The notes under the pieces were generated by a model. It saw only the letters and a list, made by a program, of their open reading frames with translations, was not told the DNA's origin and searched no databases. Position numbers and translations under genes: made by a program. This document shows positions 17,219-24,878 of a DNA stretch of 64,000 bases, in pieces. This stretch comes from Streptomyces sp. A012304. Its GTDB lineage: Bacteria > Actinomycetota > Actinomycetes > Streptomycetales > Streptomycetaceae. The first letter of the stretch is position 1. Each line of letters begins with the position of its first letter. The DNA lies in assembly GCF_026008495.1 (NCBI RefSeq), contig NZ_BQUN01000137.1:57767-121766 (forward strand), written 5' to 3'.

Positions 17219-18067
17219 CTACAGACGGCAGGCGTGGATGGCCGTGGTCAGGATGGCGCGGGCGCCGATGTCGTACAGGTCGTCCATGATCCGCTGGGCC
17301 TCCTTGGCGGGGACCATGGCGCGGACGGCGACCCAGCCCTCGTTGTGCAGCGGGGAGACGGTCGGGGACTCCAGGCCCGGGGTCAGCGCGACGGCCTTCT
17401 CCAGCTGCTCGACGCGGCAGTCGTAGTCCATCATCACGTAGGTGCGGGCGACGAGGACGCCCTGGAGGCGGCGCAGGAACTGCTGGACCTTGGGTTCGTC
17501 GGCGTCGGCGCCGGTGCGGCGGATGACGACGGCCTCGGACTTCATGATGGGCTCGCCGATGATCTCCAGGCCCGCGTTGCGCAGGGAGGTGCCGGTCTCG
17601 ACGACGTCCGCGATGACCTCGGCGACGCCGAGCTCGATGGCGGTCTCGACGGCGCCGTCGAGGTGGACGACGGAGGCGTCGACGCCGTTGTCGGCGAGGT
17701 GCCCCGCGACGATGCCCTCGTAGGAGGTGGCGACGGTCATGCCGCCGAGGTCCTCGACGCCCTTGGCGGTGCCGGGCTTGGTGGCGTAGCGGAAGGTGGA
17801 GCGGGCGAAGCCGAGGGGGAGGATCTCCTCGGCGTTGGCGCCGGAGTCGATCAGCAGGTCGCGGCCGGTGATGCCGATGTCGAGGCGGCCGGAGGAGACG
17901 TAGATCGCGATGTCGCGGGGGCGGAGGTAGAAGAACTCGACCTCGTTCTCCGGGTCGACGATCCGCAGCTCCTTGGACTCACGGCGCTGCTGGTAGCCGG
18001 CCTCATGCAGCATCTCCGCCGCAGGGCCGGAGAGTGAACCCTTGTTGGGAACGGCGATGCGCAGCAT
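17219..18067 (-). CDS. hisG: ATP phosphoribosyltransferase, long form
   Basis: First enzyme of histidine synthesis: ATP + PRPP to phosphoribosyl-ATP. At 282 residues it is the long form, with two periplasmic-binding-protein-like catalytic halves (LRIAVPNKGSLSG at the N-terminus; DIGITGRDLLIDSG; ADVVETGTSLRNAGLEI containing the PRPP loop) and a C-terminal ACT-like regulatory domain (from about residue 215, ending LTTAIHACRL) for histidine feedback. It is cytoplasmic, and hexamer formation is typical. It follows hisE by 47 bases, so the first two steps of the pathway are made together. Confidence 0.97.
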   Translation of the reverse strand: MLRIAVPNKGSLSGPAAEMLHEAGYQQRRESKELRIVDPENEVEFFYLRPRDIAIYVSSGRLDIGITGRDLLIDSGANAEEILPLGFARSTFRYATKPGTAKGVEDLGGMTVATSYEGIVAGHLADNGVDASVVHLDGAVETAIELGVAEVIADVVETGTSLRNAGLEIIGEPIMKSEAVVIRRTGADADEPKVQQFLRRLQGVLVARTYVMMDYDCRVEQLEKAVALTPGLESPTVSPLHNEGWVAVRAMVPAKEAQRIMDDLYDIGARAILTTAIHACRL

Positions 18068-18114
18068 GAGGCGGGCTTCCTTCGGTTCGGTGCGGTGGTG
18101 GGTGAGGGTGCGGC

Positions 18115-18387
18115 TCAGAGGTGGGCGTAGACGTCGTCCAGGGTGATGCCGCGAGCGACCATCATCACCTGCACGTGGTACAGCAGCTGCGAGATCTCCT
18201 CGGCGGCCGCGTCCTTGCCTTCGTACTCGGCGGCCATCCAGACCTCGGCGGCCTCTTCGACGACCTTCTTGCCGATGGCGTGGACGCCCTTCTCGACCAG
18301 TTCGGCGGTGCGGGAAGTGGCGGGGTCGCCGGTGGCGGCCTTCTGCTGGAGCTCGGTGAAGAGCTCCTCGAACGTCTTCTTGGACAT
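18115..18387 (-). CDS. hisE: phosphoribosyl-ATP pyrophosphatase
   Basis: Second histidine step: hydrolyses phosphoribosyl-ATP to phosphoribosyl-AMP and pyrophosphate. It has 90 residues from MSKKTFEELF (ATG at 18387), the usual length for a free-standing HisE; a start four codons upstream is possible. The MazG-like helical motifs are VVEEAAEVWMAAEYEG and EEISQLLYHVQVMMVARG, with acidic residues for Mg2+ binding. It sits between ribH (34 bases upstream) and hisG (47 bases downstream). Confidence 0.96.
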   Translation of the reverse strand: MSKKTFEELFTELQQKAATGDPATSRTAELVEKGVHAIGKKVVEEAAEVWMAAEYEGKDAAAEEISQLLYHVQVMMVARGITLDDVYAHL

Positions 18388-18421
18388 GGTGGCGCCCACT
18401 TTACGCGCTGTGCCGGGCGGC

Positions 18422-18907
18422 CTAACGCCACGGTTCGGATACTGAGCGCAGGGTGGCCGCGGTCGCCACCGCCGCCGTCACCGCCTCGTGTCCCTTGTCC
18501 TCGCTGGAGCCCTCGATGCCGGCCCGGTCCAGGGCCTGCTCCTCGGTGTCGCAGGTGAGGACGCCGAAGCCGACGGGTACGCCGGTCTCGACGGAGACCT
18601 GGGTGAGGCCCTGGGTGACGCCCTGGCACACGTAGTCGAAGTGGGGGGTGCCGCCGCGGATGACGACGCCGAGCGCGACGATCGCGTCGTAGCCGCGGCC
18701 CGCGAGGACCTTGGCGACGACCGGGAGTTCCCAGCTGCCGGGGACCCGCAGCAGGGTCGGCTCGTCGATGCCGAGGTCGTGCAGGGCGCGCAGGGCGCCG
18801 TCGACCAGACCGTCCATCACCTTCTCGTGCCACTGGGCCGCGACGACGGCGACCCTGAGGTCACCCACATTGCGTACGGTCAGCTCCGGTGCGCCCTTGC
18901 CGCTCAC
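18422..18907 (-). CDS. ribH: 6,7-dimethyl-8-ribityllumazine synthase
   Basis: Condenses the ribityl-aminopyrimidine with dihydroxybutanone phosphate to lumazine, the next-to-last step of riboflavin synthesis. It has 161 residues. Family motifs are VAAQWHEKVMDGLVDGAL, VPGSWELPVVAKVLA, ALGVVIRGGTPHFDYVC (with the catalytic His near residue 90), and PVGFGVLTCDTEEQALDR. It likely assembles into pentamers or 60-mers. It lies 26 bases downstream of ribAB in the FMN-riboswitch operon. Confidence 0.97.
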   Translation of the reverse strand: MSGKGAPELTVRNVGDLRVAVVAAQWHEKVMDGLVDGALRALHDLGIDEPTLLRVPGSWELPVVAKVLAGRGYDAIVALGVVIRGGTPHFDYVCQGVTQGLTQVSVETGVPVGFGVLTCDTEEQALDRAGIEGSSEDKGHEAVTAAVATAATLRSVSEPWR

Positions 18908-18933
18908 GTTCTCGTGTCTCCTCAGTGCTGTGC

Positions 18934-20223
18934 TTACTGGTTGCCGCAGGGGGACACGGGGCCCGTGTCCAGCCAGGGCAGGTCGTGTCCCATCCGGTCG
19001 CGCTTGGTGCGCAGGTAGCGGATGTTGTGCTCGTCGGCCTGGACGGGCATCGGCTCGCGGGCGGCGACCTCGATGCCGTGCCGGGCGAGGGCCTCGGTCT
19101 TCTCCGGGTTGTTGGTCATCAGGCGCACGCTGCGCACGCCCAGGTCCTCGAGGATCTGCGCGCCGGCGCCGTAGTCGCGGGCGTCGGCGGGCAGGCCCAG
19201 CTCCAGGTTGGCGTCGAGGGTGTCCCGGCCGCGTTCCTGGAGCTCGTACGCCCTGAGTTTGGACAGCAGACCGATGCCGCGGCCCTCGTGTCCGCGCAGG
19301 TAGACGACCACGCCCCGGCCCTCGGACCGGATGCGTCCCAGGGCGGCGTCGAGCTGGGGGCCGCAGTCGCAGCGGGCGGAGCCGAAGACGTCACCGGTGA
19401 GGCATTCGGAGTGGACGCGGACCAGGACGTCCTCGCCGTCGCCGATCTCGCCGTGGACGAGGGCGACGTGCTCGACGCCGTCGACGGTGGAGCGGTAGCC
19501 GTACGCGGTGAAGGTGCCGTGGGCGGTCGGCAGGTGGACCTCGGCCTCGCGGCGGACGGTGGGTTCGGCGGTGCGGCGGTAGGCGATCAGGTCCTCGATG
19601 GAGATGATCGTCAGGCCGTGCTTGCGGGCGAAGGGGATCAGCTCGGGCAGGCGCAGCATACGGCCGTCCTCGCCGGCGATCTCGACGATCGCGCCGGCGG
19701 GGCGCAGCCCGGCGAGCCGGGCGAGGTCGACGGCGGCCTCGGTGTGTCCGTCGCGCACCAGGACGCCGCCGGCCTTGGCGCGCAGCGGGAAGATGTGCCC
19801 GGGCCGGACGAGGTCGGTCGGTTCGGCGGTGCCGCTCGCCAGGAGCTGGAGGGTGGTGGCGCGGTCGGAGGCGGAGATTCCGGTGGTCACGCCGTGCGCG
19901 GCGGAGGCGTCGACGGAGACGGTGAAGGCGGTCTTCATCGACTCGGTGTTGTCGGCGACCATCTGCGGCAGTCGGAGCCGGTCGAGTTCCTCGCCCTCCA
20001 TGGGGGCGCAGATCAGGCCGCGGCACTCGCTCATCATGAAGGCGACGATCTCGGGGGTGGCCATCTCGGCGGCGATGACGAGGTCGCCCTCGTTCTCGCG
20101 GTCGGCGTCGTCGACGACCACGACCGGACGTCCGGCCGCGATGTCGGCGATGGCCTGCTCGACGGGGTCGAGCGTGAGGTCCTCGGCGTCCTCGGGGGTG
20201 TACAGGACGGGTGCGGCGCTCAT
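18934..20223 (-). CDS. ribAB: bifunctional DHBP synthase / GTP cyclohydrolase II
   Basis: A 429-residue fusion supplying both branches of riboflavin synthesis. The N-terminal RibB half (residues 1-210; VVVVDDADRENEGDLVIAAE, SECRGLICAPM, DRATTLQLLA, VRPGHIFPLRA) makes dihydroxybutanone phosphate from ribulose 5-phosphate. The C-terminal RibA half (215-429; RVHSECLTGDVFGSARCDCG with zinc cysteines, then YLRGHEGRGIGLLSKLRAY) opens GTP. The start at 20223 (MSAAPVLYTP) overlaps the ribM stop by four bases, so translation is coupled. Confidence 0.97.
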   Translation of the reverse strand: MSAAPVLYTPEDAEDLTLDPVEQAIADIAAGRPVVVVDDADRENEGDLVIAAEMATPEIVAFMMSECRGLICAPMEGEELDRLRLPQMVADNTESMKTAFTVSVDASAAHGVTTGISASDRATTLQLLASGTAEPTDLVRPGHIFPLRAKAGGVLVRDGHTEAAVDLARLAGLRPAGAIVEIAGEDGRMLRLPELIPFARKHGLTIISIEDLIAYRRTAEPTVRREAEVHLPTAHGTFTAYGYRSTVDGVEHVALVHGEIGDGEDVLVRVHSECLTGDVFGSARCDCGPQLDAALGRIRSEGRGVVVYLRGHEGRGIGLLSKLRAYELQERGRDTLDANLELGLPADARDYGAGAQILEDLGVRSVRLMTNNPEKTEALARHGIEVAAREPMPVQADEHNIRYLRTKRDRMGHDLPWLDTGPVSPCGNQ

Positions 20224-20861
20224 GCCGGCGCTCCTTCCAGGGCGGGCTGCGGGCCCCGGCGGGAGCGCAGCCACCAGTCGCGCATGCCCCACAGGACGAG
20301 CGCGCCGTAGATGACGTAGACGAAGCCGGAGAAGGCGTAGCCGTTGGCGAAGTTGAGGGGGACGCCGACGAGGTCGACGAGGAGCCAGGCGATCCAGAAC
20401 TCGACCATGCCGCGGGCCTGGGCGTACATCGCGACGATGGTGCCGACGAAGATGTAGGCGTCGGGCCAGGGGTCCCAGGACAGGGACGGGTAGGCCTTGA
20501 AGAGCAGGGCGACGGCGACGGTGCCGGCGGCGGCGGCGCCGGCCATGGCGGCGCGCTCGGGCCAGGTGGCGAAGCGCGGGGCGATCTGGCCGTCCTCGGA
20601 GCGGTCCTTGTCGCGGTTCCACCGCCACCAGCCGTACAGGGCGACGGCCATGACGACGACCTGCTTGCCGGCGCTGCCCGCCAGGTGGCCGTAGAACGCC
20701 ACGAACAGGACGAGGCCGGAGAGGAACTGGACCGGCCAGGTCAGCAGCGAGCGCCGCCAGCCGAGGGCGAGGGTGATCAGGCCGAGGATGTTGCCGATCA
20801 TGTCCGACCAGATGACGCGCTGGTCGAGGAGGACGAACGCCTCCGAGTTCAGCCAGTTCAC
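20220..20861 (-). CDS. ribM: RibM/PnuC-type vitamin transporter
   Basis: A 213-residue membrane protein of the PnuC family (begins MNWLNSEAFVLLDQRVIWSDMIGN; then ALGWRRSLLTWPVQFLSGLVLF, YGWWRWNRDKD and ARGMVEFWIAWLLVDLVGVPLNF). About seven spans. PnuC proteins move vitamins by facilitated diffusion. In Streptomyces and Corynebacterium the member placed in the FMN-riboswitch operon, RibM, takes up riboflavin and the analogue roseoflavin. Position between ribE and ribAB, with four-base overlaps on both sides, favours riboflavin over nicotinamide riboside. Confidence 0.9.
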   Translation of the reverse strand: MNWLNSEAFVLLDQRVIWSDMIGNILGLITLALGWRRSLLTWPVQFLSGLVLFVAFYGHLAGSAGKQVVVMAVALYGWWRWNRDKDRSEDGQIAPRFATWPERAAMAGAAAAGTVAVALLFKAYPSLSWDPWPDAYIFVGTIVAMYAQARGMVEFWIAWLLVDLVGVPLNFANGYAFSGFVYVIYGALVLWGMRDWWLRSRRGPQPALEGAPA

Positions 20862-21463
20862 TCGGCTGCTCCCCGCGTGTGCGCGAGCAGGCGCTCGACG
20901 TACTTGGCGACGACGTCCACTTCGAGGTTGACCGGGTCGCCGGGCTGCTTGAGACCGAGGGTGGTCAGGTCGAGGGTGGTGGGGATGAGGCTGACGGTGA
21001 AGTGGTCGGGGCCGGCGTCGACGACGGTGAGGCTGATGCCGTCGACGGTGATGGAGCCCTTCTCGACGACGTACCGGGCGAGGTCGGCGGGGAGGGAGAT
21101 CTTGACGATCTCCCAGTGGTCGGAGGGCTTGCGCTCCAGGACCTGACCGGTGCCGTCGACGTGTCCCTGGACGATGTGCCCGCCGAGGCGTGCGCCGACG
21201 GCGGTGGGGCGTTCGAGGTTGACGCGGGAGCCGACGCTCAGGGCACCGAGGCTGGAGCGGTTCAGGGTCTCAGCCATGACGTCGGCGGTGAACTCGTCGC
21301 CCTCGTGGTCGACGACGGTGAGACAGACTCCGTTCACGGCGATGGAGTCGCCGTGCTTCGCGCCGTCGGTGACGACGGGGCCGCGCAGCCGGAAGCGGGA
21401 GGCGTCGCCGAGGTTCTCGACGGCGGTGACCTCACCCAGCTCTTCGACGATTCCGGTGAACAC
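20858..21463 (-). CDS. ribE: riboflavin synthase alpha chain
   Basis: Dismutates two lumazine molecules to riboflavin. It has 201 residues with two tandem lumazine-binding beta-barrels: MFTGIVEELGEV with VNGVCLTVV and LNRSSLG in barrel one, then GHIVQGHVDGTG, VEKGSITVDGISLTVV and TTLDLTTLG in barrel two. GTG start at 21463 after GCAGGAGGACCC. It is the first gene of the operon and lies 148 bases below the FMN riboswitch. Streptomyces literature also calls this gene ribB or ribC. Confidence 0.97.
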   Translation of the reverse strand: MFTGIVEELGEVTAVENLGDASRFRLRGPVVTDGAKHGDSIAVNGVCLTVVDHEGDEFTADVMAETLNRSSLGALSVGSRVNLERPTAVGARLGGHIVQGHVDGTGQVLERKPSDHWEIVKISLPADLARYVVEKGSITVDGISLTVVDAGPDHFTVSLIPTTLDLTTLGLKQPGDPVNLEVDVVAKYVERLLAHTRGAAE

Positions 21464-21557
21464 TTCCCGGGTCCTCCTGCCTCATTCGGGCACGGACTCC
21501 GGGGCCTGTCGATGACGACAGATCGTACGGACGGGACACCGGGGCGACGCCGGACAG

Positions 21558-21577
21558 ACTCGTCCGCAGGGACGAGT
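21558..21577 (-). terminator. hairpin between FMN riboswitch and ribE (expression platform)
   Basis: ACTCGTCC and GGACGAGT (21558-21565, 21570-21577) form an 8-bp stem with a 4-base loop in the leader RNA, about 35 bases after the riboswitch ends. It could be the switchable terminator, though no U-run follows. Confidence 0.4.
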
Positions 21578-21611
21578 ACACATCGGCGGCGCGCACGTAT
21601 GCCCGCCCGCC

Positions 21612-21738
21612 GCGCACTGCCTCCCATCCGGACTTTAACCGTCGGTCCAGGAATTTCACCTGGTCAACCGGTCACTGGACGTGACCGGGTCGCGGACTGT
21701 AACCGCCGGTTCGGACTTTCACCGACCCCGGAGTGCGC
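21612..21738 (-). promoter_or_regulatory. FMN riboswitch (RFN element)
   Basis: In the reverse-strand RNA the conserved RFN core is easy to see: a P1 stem pairing GCGCACT (21732-21738) with AGTGCGC (21612-21618), GGGGTCGGTGAAAGTCC, GAACCGGCGGTTACAGTCC, a variable arm, GGTGAAATTCCTGG, ACCGACGGTTAAAGTCC and GGATGGGAGGCA. FMN binding should turn off ribE-ribM-ribAB-ribH and possibly the his genes behind them. Confidence 0.97.
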
Positions 21739-21880
21739 TGCTTTAGGTACAGGGCCAGTGTGCCACGGCCGATCGTGGTCCATACGGGTGACGCGTGTGG
21801 GGTGGCTCACAGTGCGTAGCGATGGACTTCTCACGCGGTTCGCGAACGACCCAACCGCCCACCGGGACAGGGCCCTTCAG

Positions 21881-21925
21881 ATTGGTCCATACCTATTGAC
21901 CGCTTGGTCTAGTCCTCTCTAGGGT
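21881..21925 (+). promoter_or_regulatory. orphan chitinase-type promoter with dre-like site
   Basis: ATTGGTCC (21881), -35 TTGACC (21896-21901), 18-base spacer with TTGGTCTAGTCCTCT, and -10 TAGGGT (21920-21925). The segment lines up over 38 bases with the chitinase promoter at 6846 with only a few differences. The dre-like 16-mer (21903-21918) matches 12 of 16. No gene follows on this strand; a hairpin begins seven bases after the -10. Confidence 0.8.
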
Positions 21926-21931
21926 GCGACA

Positions 21932-21973
21932 GGCCCGGCGGCGGTGACGACGGCCCTTGCCCGCCGCCGGGCC
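21932..21973. terminator. 13-bp hairpin terminator
   Basis: GGCCCGGCGGCGG (21932-21944) pairs perfectly with 21961-21973 around a 16-base loop. It lies downstream of the ROK gene (reverse strand) and directly after the orphan promoter (forward strand). Confidence 0.75.
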
Positions 21974-22008
21974 CCCACCCCGAGCGCGGCGCGCGCCGGG
22001 CGGGCACC

Positions 22009-23184
22009 TCACGGTGTTCCGTACAGCTCCGCCTGGGCCGACGTCCGCGCGGTCAGGAGGGCGCCGCGCAGGACCGCGGTACCGCCGAGGCCGCTGGGAC
22101 GGACCTCCGTCGGCAGCGGGGCCATGCGGCGCAACCGCCGTTCCACGCGGGCCGCGAGGGACTCGCCGCCCGCGTGGCCGACCTCGCCGCCCAGGACGAC
22201 GCAGCCGGGGTCGAGGACGGCGACGACCGAGGCGGCCCCCAAGGCGAGACGGTCGGCCAGGGCGTCGAGGAAGCCGTCGGCCGTGCCGGTGCGTACCGCC
22301 TCCCGTACGACCGCCGCCGCGCCCGGCCCGTCGGCCGTCGCCGGCACCCGCAGCCCGTGCTCCCCCGCCAGCGCCACGATCGCCGCCGCGCCGGCGAGGG
22401 AGTGGAAGCCGCCCTCGCAGTCGGTCGACGAGGGCAGTCCGCTCGTCCCGGGCACCGGCAGGAAACCGATCTCGCCGGTGCCGCCGGAGGCGCCCCGGCG
22501 CAGGGCGCCGTCGAGGACGACGGCCGCGCCCGTGCCGTGGCCCAGCCACAGCAGGACGAAGGTCGCGCGGTCGCGGGCGACGCCCTCGCGCTGTTCGGCC
22601 AGCGCGGCGAGGTTCGTCTCGTTCTCCACGCTGACGCGGGCCTCGGGCAGCCGCCCCTGGAGGGCGGCCACCAGACGGCGGTGCCAGGCGGGCAGCCCGC
22701 TGGAGTCGCGCAGCTCACCGCTGGCCGGGTCGATGAGTCCGGGCGCGCCGATACCGACGGTGTGCAGCCGGTCGGCGCCGGCCTGCTTGACCACCCGCTC
22801 GACCAGCGTCACCGCCTGCTCCACGGCGGGCCCGGTGCCCGTGTCCCCGCCGATCGGCACGGACGCCTCGGCCAGCACCCGGCCGACCAGATCGGACACC
22901 ACGACCGCCACGCCCTGCGTGCGCACGTCCAGCGCCGCCAGTTGGGCGCGGCCGGCCGCGATGCCGTACAGCTTGGCGTTCGGGCCGCGCCGCTGGGCGC
23001 CCGTCTCGCCGACGACCTCGATCAGGCCGGAGGCGGTGAGGCGGTCGACGAGGTCGGCGACCGTGGGCCGGGACAGGCCGGTGAGCTGCTTCAACTGCCC
23101 TGCCGTCAGCGGACCTTCGTCGTGCAGCAGCCGCAGGGCGAGCCGGTCGTTGATGGCCCGGGCGGTGCGCGGGGATGCGGGCAT
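22009..23184 (-). CDS. ROK family transcriptional regulator
   Basis: A 391-residue repressor-type ROK protein. The winged helix-turn-helix is residues 10-70 (NDRLALRLLHDEGPLTAGQL, LTGLSRPTVADLVDRLTASG). The sugar-kinase-like fold follows: VGIGAPGLIDPASGEL, VENETNLAALAEQ, LWLGHGTGAAVVLDG, GASGGTGEIGFLPVPG. The cysteine cluster that binds zinc in most ROK proteins is missing; the segment reads STDCEGGFHSL. The inducer is probably a sugar but cannot be named. It is divergent from the MFS gene, and a strong palindrome between them is the likely operator. Confidence 0.92.
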   Translation of the reverse strand: MPASPRTARAINDRLALRLLHDEGPLTAGQLKQLTGLSRPTVADLVDRLTASGLIEVVGETGAQRRGPNAKLYGIAAGRAQLAALDVRTQGVAVVVSDLVGRVLAEASVPIGGDTGTGPAVEQAVTLVERVVKQAGADRLHTVGIGAPGLIDPASGELRDSSGLPAWHRRLVAALQGRLPEARVSVENETNLAALAEQREGVARDRATFVLLWLGHGTGAAVVLDGALRRGASGGTGEIGFLPVPGTSGLPSSTDCEGGFHSLAGAAAIVALAGEHGLRVPATADGPGAAAVVREAVRTGTADGFLDALADRLALGAASVVAVLDPGCVVLGGEVGHAGGESLAARVERRLRRMAPLPTEVRPSGLGGTAVLRGALLTARTSAQAELYGTP

Positions 23185-23245
23185 GCGGGGAATCCTCCCA
23201 GACCGGTGCGCGCCGCACCGGGGCGGCCGCAGGCTGTTCCGCTAT

Positions 23246-23268
23246 CTATCAGGCAGGGTTCCTGATAG
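23246..23268. promoter_or_regulatory. palindromic operator between ROK and MFS genes
   Basis: CTATCAGG (23246-23253), seven-base spacer, CCTGATAG (23261-23268): a perfect 8-bp inverted repeat in the 124-base divergent gap. Its position suggests that the ROK protein controls itself and the transporter. Confidence 0.75.
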
Positions 23269-23308
23269 TTTACGGCTCCGTGAAACGCCGACTTGGGGAG
23301 GGCCGGGG

Positions 23309-24520
23309 ATGGGTGAAGTGGTCTACGACCAGCGCGCGGTGAGGCGGGCCCGGTACGCCGTGGCGACCGTGTTCGCCGTACACGGCGCCGTCGCCGGCTC
23401 GTTCGCCACCCGCGTGCCGTGGATCCAGGACCATTCCTCGGTCAGCGCCGGGCAGTTGGGGCTCGCCCTCGCCTTCCCCGCGCTCGGCGCGTCGGTGGCG
23501 ATGCCGCTGGCCGGCCGCGTCAGCCACCGCTTCGGCGCCCGCAACGCCCTGCGCGGCCTGATGGCGCTGTGGACGCTGTCGCTGGTCCTGCCGTCCCTCG
23601 CCCCGAACCTGCTGACGCTCTGCCTGGCCCTGTTCGCCTACGGCGCCACCGCGGGCATGGCGGACGTGGCGATGAACGCGATCGGCGTGGAGGTGGAGAA
23701 CCGGCTCGGCCGCTCGATCATGTCCGGCCTGCACGGCATGTGGAGCGCGGGCGCCCTGATCGGCTCGGCGGGCGGGACGCTCGCCGCCCACCTGGACGCG
23801 GACGCCCGGCTGCACCACCTCCTCGCGGCCGTGGTCCTCACCGTGGTGGGGGTGGCGGCGTGCGCCTGGGTGCTCGACCTGCAACCCACCGAGGACGAGG
23901 AGCCGCCGCCCCGGTTCGCGCTGCCGCCCCGGTCGGCGCTGCTCATCGGCGCCGTCGGCTTCTGCGCGGTGTTCGCGGAGGGCGCGAGCCTGGACTGGTC
24001 GGCGGTCTATCTGCGCGACCGGCTCGACTCCTCGGCGGGGCTGGCCGCCGCGTGCACGACGGGCTTCACGCTCACCATGGCCCTCGCGCGGTTCGCCGGC
24101 GACAAGGTGGTGGACCGGTACGGGTCCGTGCGGACGGTCCGGGCGAGCGGCGCCCTCGCCGTGCTCGGCGGTCTGCTCATCGTCGTGGCGGACCGTCCGG
24201 CTGTCGCGATGGGCGGGTTCGCGCTGATGGGCCTGGGGATCGCCGTCGTGGTGCCGCTGTGCTTCGCGGCGGCGGGCCGCAGCGGCCCCAACCCCAGTCA
24301 GGCCATCGCGGGCGTGGCGACCATCACGTACACCTCCGGACTGATCGCGCCGAGCGCCATCGGCGGCCTGGCCCAGGCGACCAGCCTCACGGTGTCGTTC
24401 TGGCTGGTGACCCTGCTGGCCTGCGGGCTGGTGGCCTTCGCGGGCGTGCTGCGGGCCGGCGACCGCGACCGGCCCCGGGTCAGCCGGCCGGACGCAGCAG
24501 TCCCCGACCCGCGCTCCTGA
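23309..24520 (+). CDS. MFS transporter
   Basis: A 403-residue major facilitator with about 12 membrane spans. The start at 23309 (MGEVVYDQRAVRRARYAV) has GGGGAGGG before it; the long upstream frame is antisense to the ROK gene and is rejected. Features: HGAVAGSFATRVPWIQDH in the first span region, AMPLAGRVSHRFGARN (the loop 2-3 motif), GLHGMWSAGALIGSAGGTLA, and VDRYGSVRTVRASGALAVLGG in the second half. It resembles sugar or metabolite exporters of the YbjJ type. Control by the divergent ROK regulator suggests a sugar-related substrate. Its 3' end overlaps the thioesterase remnant by 41 bases. Confidence 0.9.
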   Translation: MGEVVYDQRAVRRARYAVATVFAVHGAVAGSFATRVPWIQDHSSVSAGQLGLALAFPALGASVAMPLAGRVSHRFGARNALRGLMALWTLSLVLPSLAPNLLTLCLALFAYGATAGMADVAMNAIGVEVENRLGRSIMSGLHGMWSAGALIGSAGGTLAAHLDADARLHHLLAAVVLTVVGVAACAWVLDLQPTEDEEPPPRFALPPRSALLIGAVGFCAVFAEGASLDWSAVYLRDRLDSSAGLAAACTTGFTLTMALARFAGDKVVDRYGSVRTVRASGALAVLGGLLIVVADRPAVAMGGFALMGLGIAVVVPLCFAAAGRSGPNPSQAIAGVATITYTSGLIAPSAIGGLAQATSLTVSFWLVTLLACGLVAFAGVLRAGDRDRPRVSRPDAAVPDPRS

Positions 24521-24800
24521 GGGTCTCGCTCCAGGGCGCGGGCCGCAGGGTCGCCGCGTCCAGCCGGACGAGCACCCGGGTGCCGTGCGCGTAGGTCACC
24601 GCGCCATCGGCCGAGCAGAAGCGGAAGCCGTACGTCAGGCCGGTGGTGCCGAGCCGCTCCAGCCACAGGTGGACGGCGTACCCGCCGGGGCCTGGTGACC
24701 GGGGCCTCGTAGGTGAGGCGCAGTTCCTTGACGGCGTTGGCCCGCTCGGCGCGCAGATCTGGATCAAGGCCGGGTTCCGTGCGAGGAGCCCGTTGTTCCG
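24480..24800 (-). pseudogene. truncated, frameshifted 4HBT thioesterase remnant
   Basis: The reverse strand encodes the C-terminal half of a 4-hydroxybenzoyl-CoA-thioesterase-like protein: VHLWLERLGTTGLTYGFRF, GAVTYAHGTRVLVRLD and a conserved tail. Just upstream, ERANAVKELRLTYEAPVT continues the same protein in another frame. The break falls in a C-run (plus strand G-run 24687-24690), and removing one base restores VTRPGGYAVHLW. No start codon or N-terminal half with the active-site loop is present before the DUF5995 gene begins, so the gene is both truncated and shifted. The frameshift alone could be a sequencing error; the missing half could not. Confidence 0.7.
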
Positions 24801-24878
24801 CGGGGCCCGTTCCCTCGTTCCGGCGAAGCAGCGGGTCCGTCGGCCCCCTGGGCGGCCCGGGGCTGCGACCCTTCCTCC

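Noticed and set aside
21944..23308. Long forward frame upstream of the MFS gene as an N-terminal fusion
   Set aside because: It is fully antisense to the ROK regulator gene, Arg/Ser/Pro-rich, and passes through the operator palindrome.
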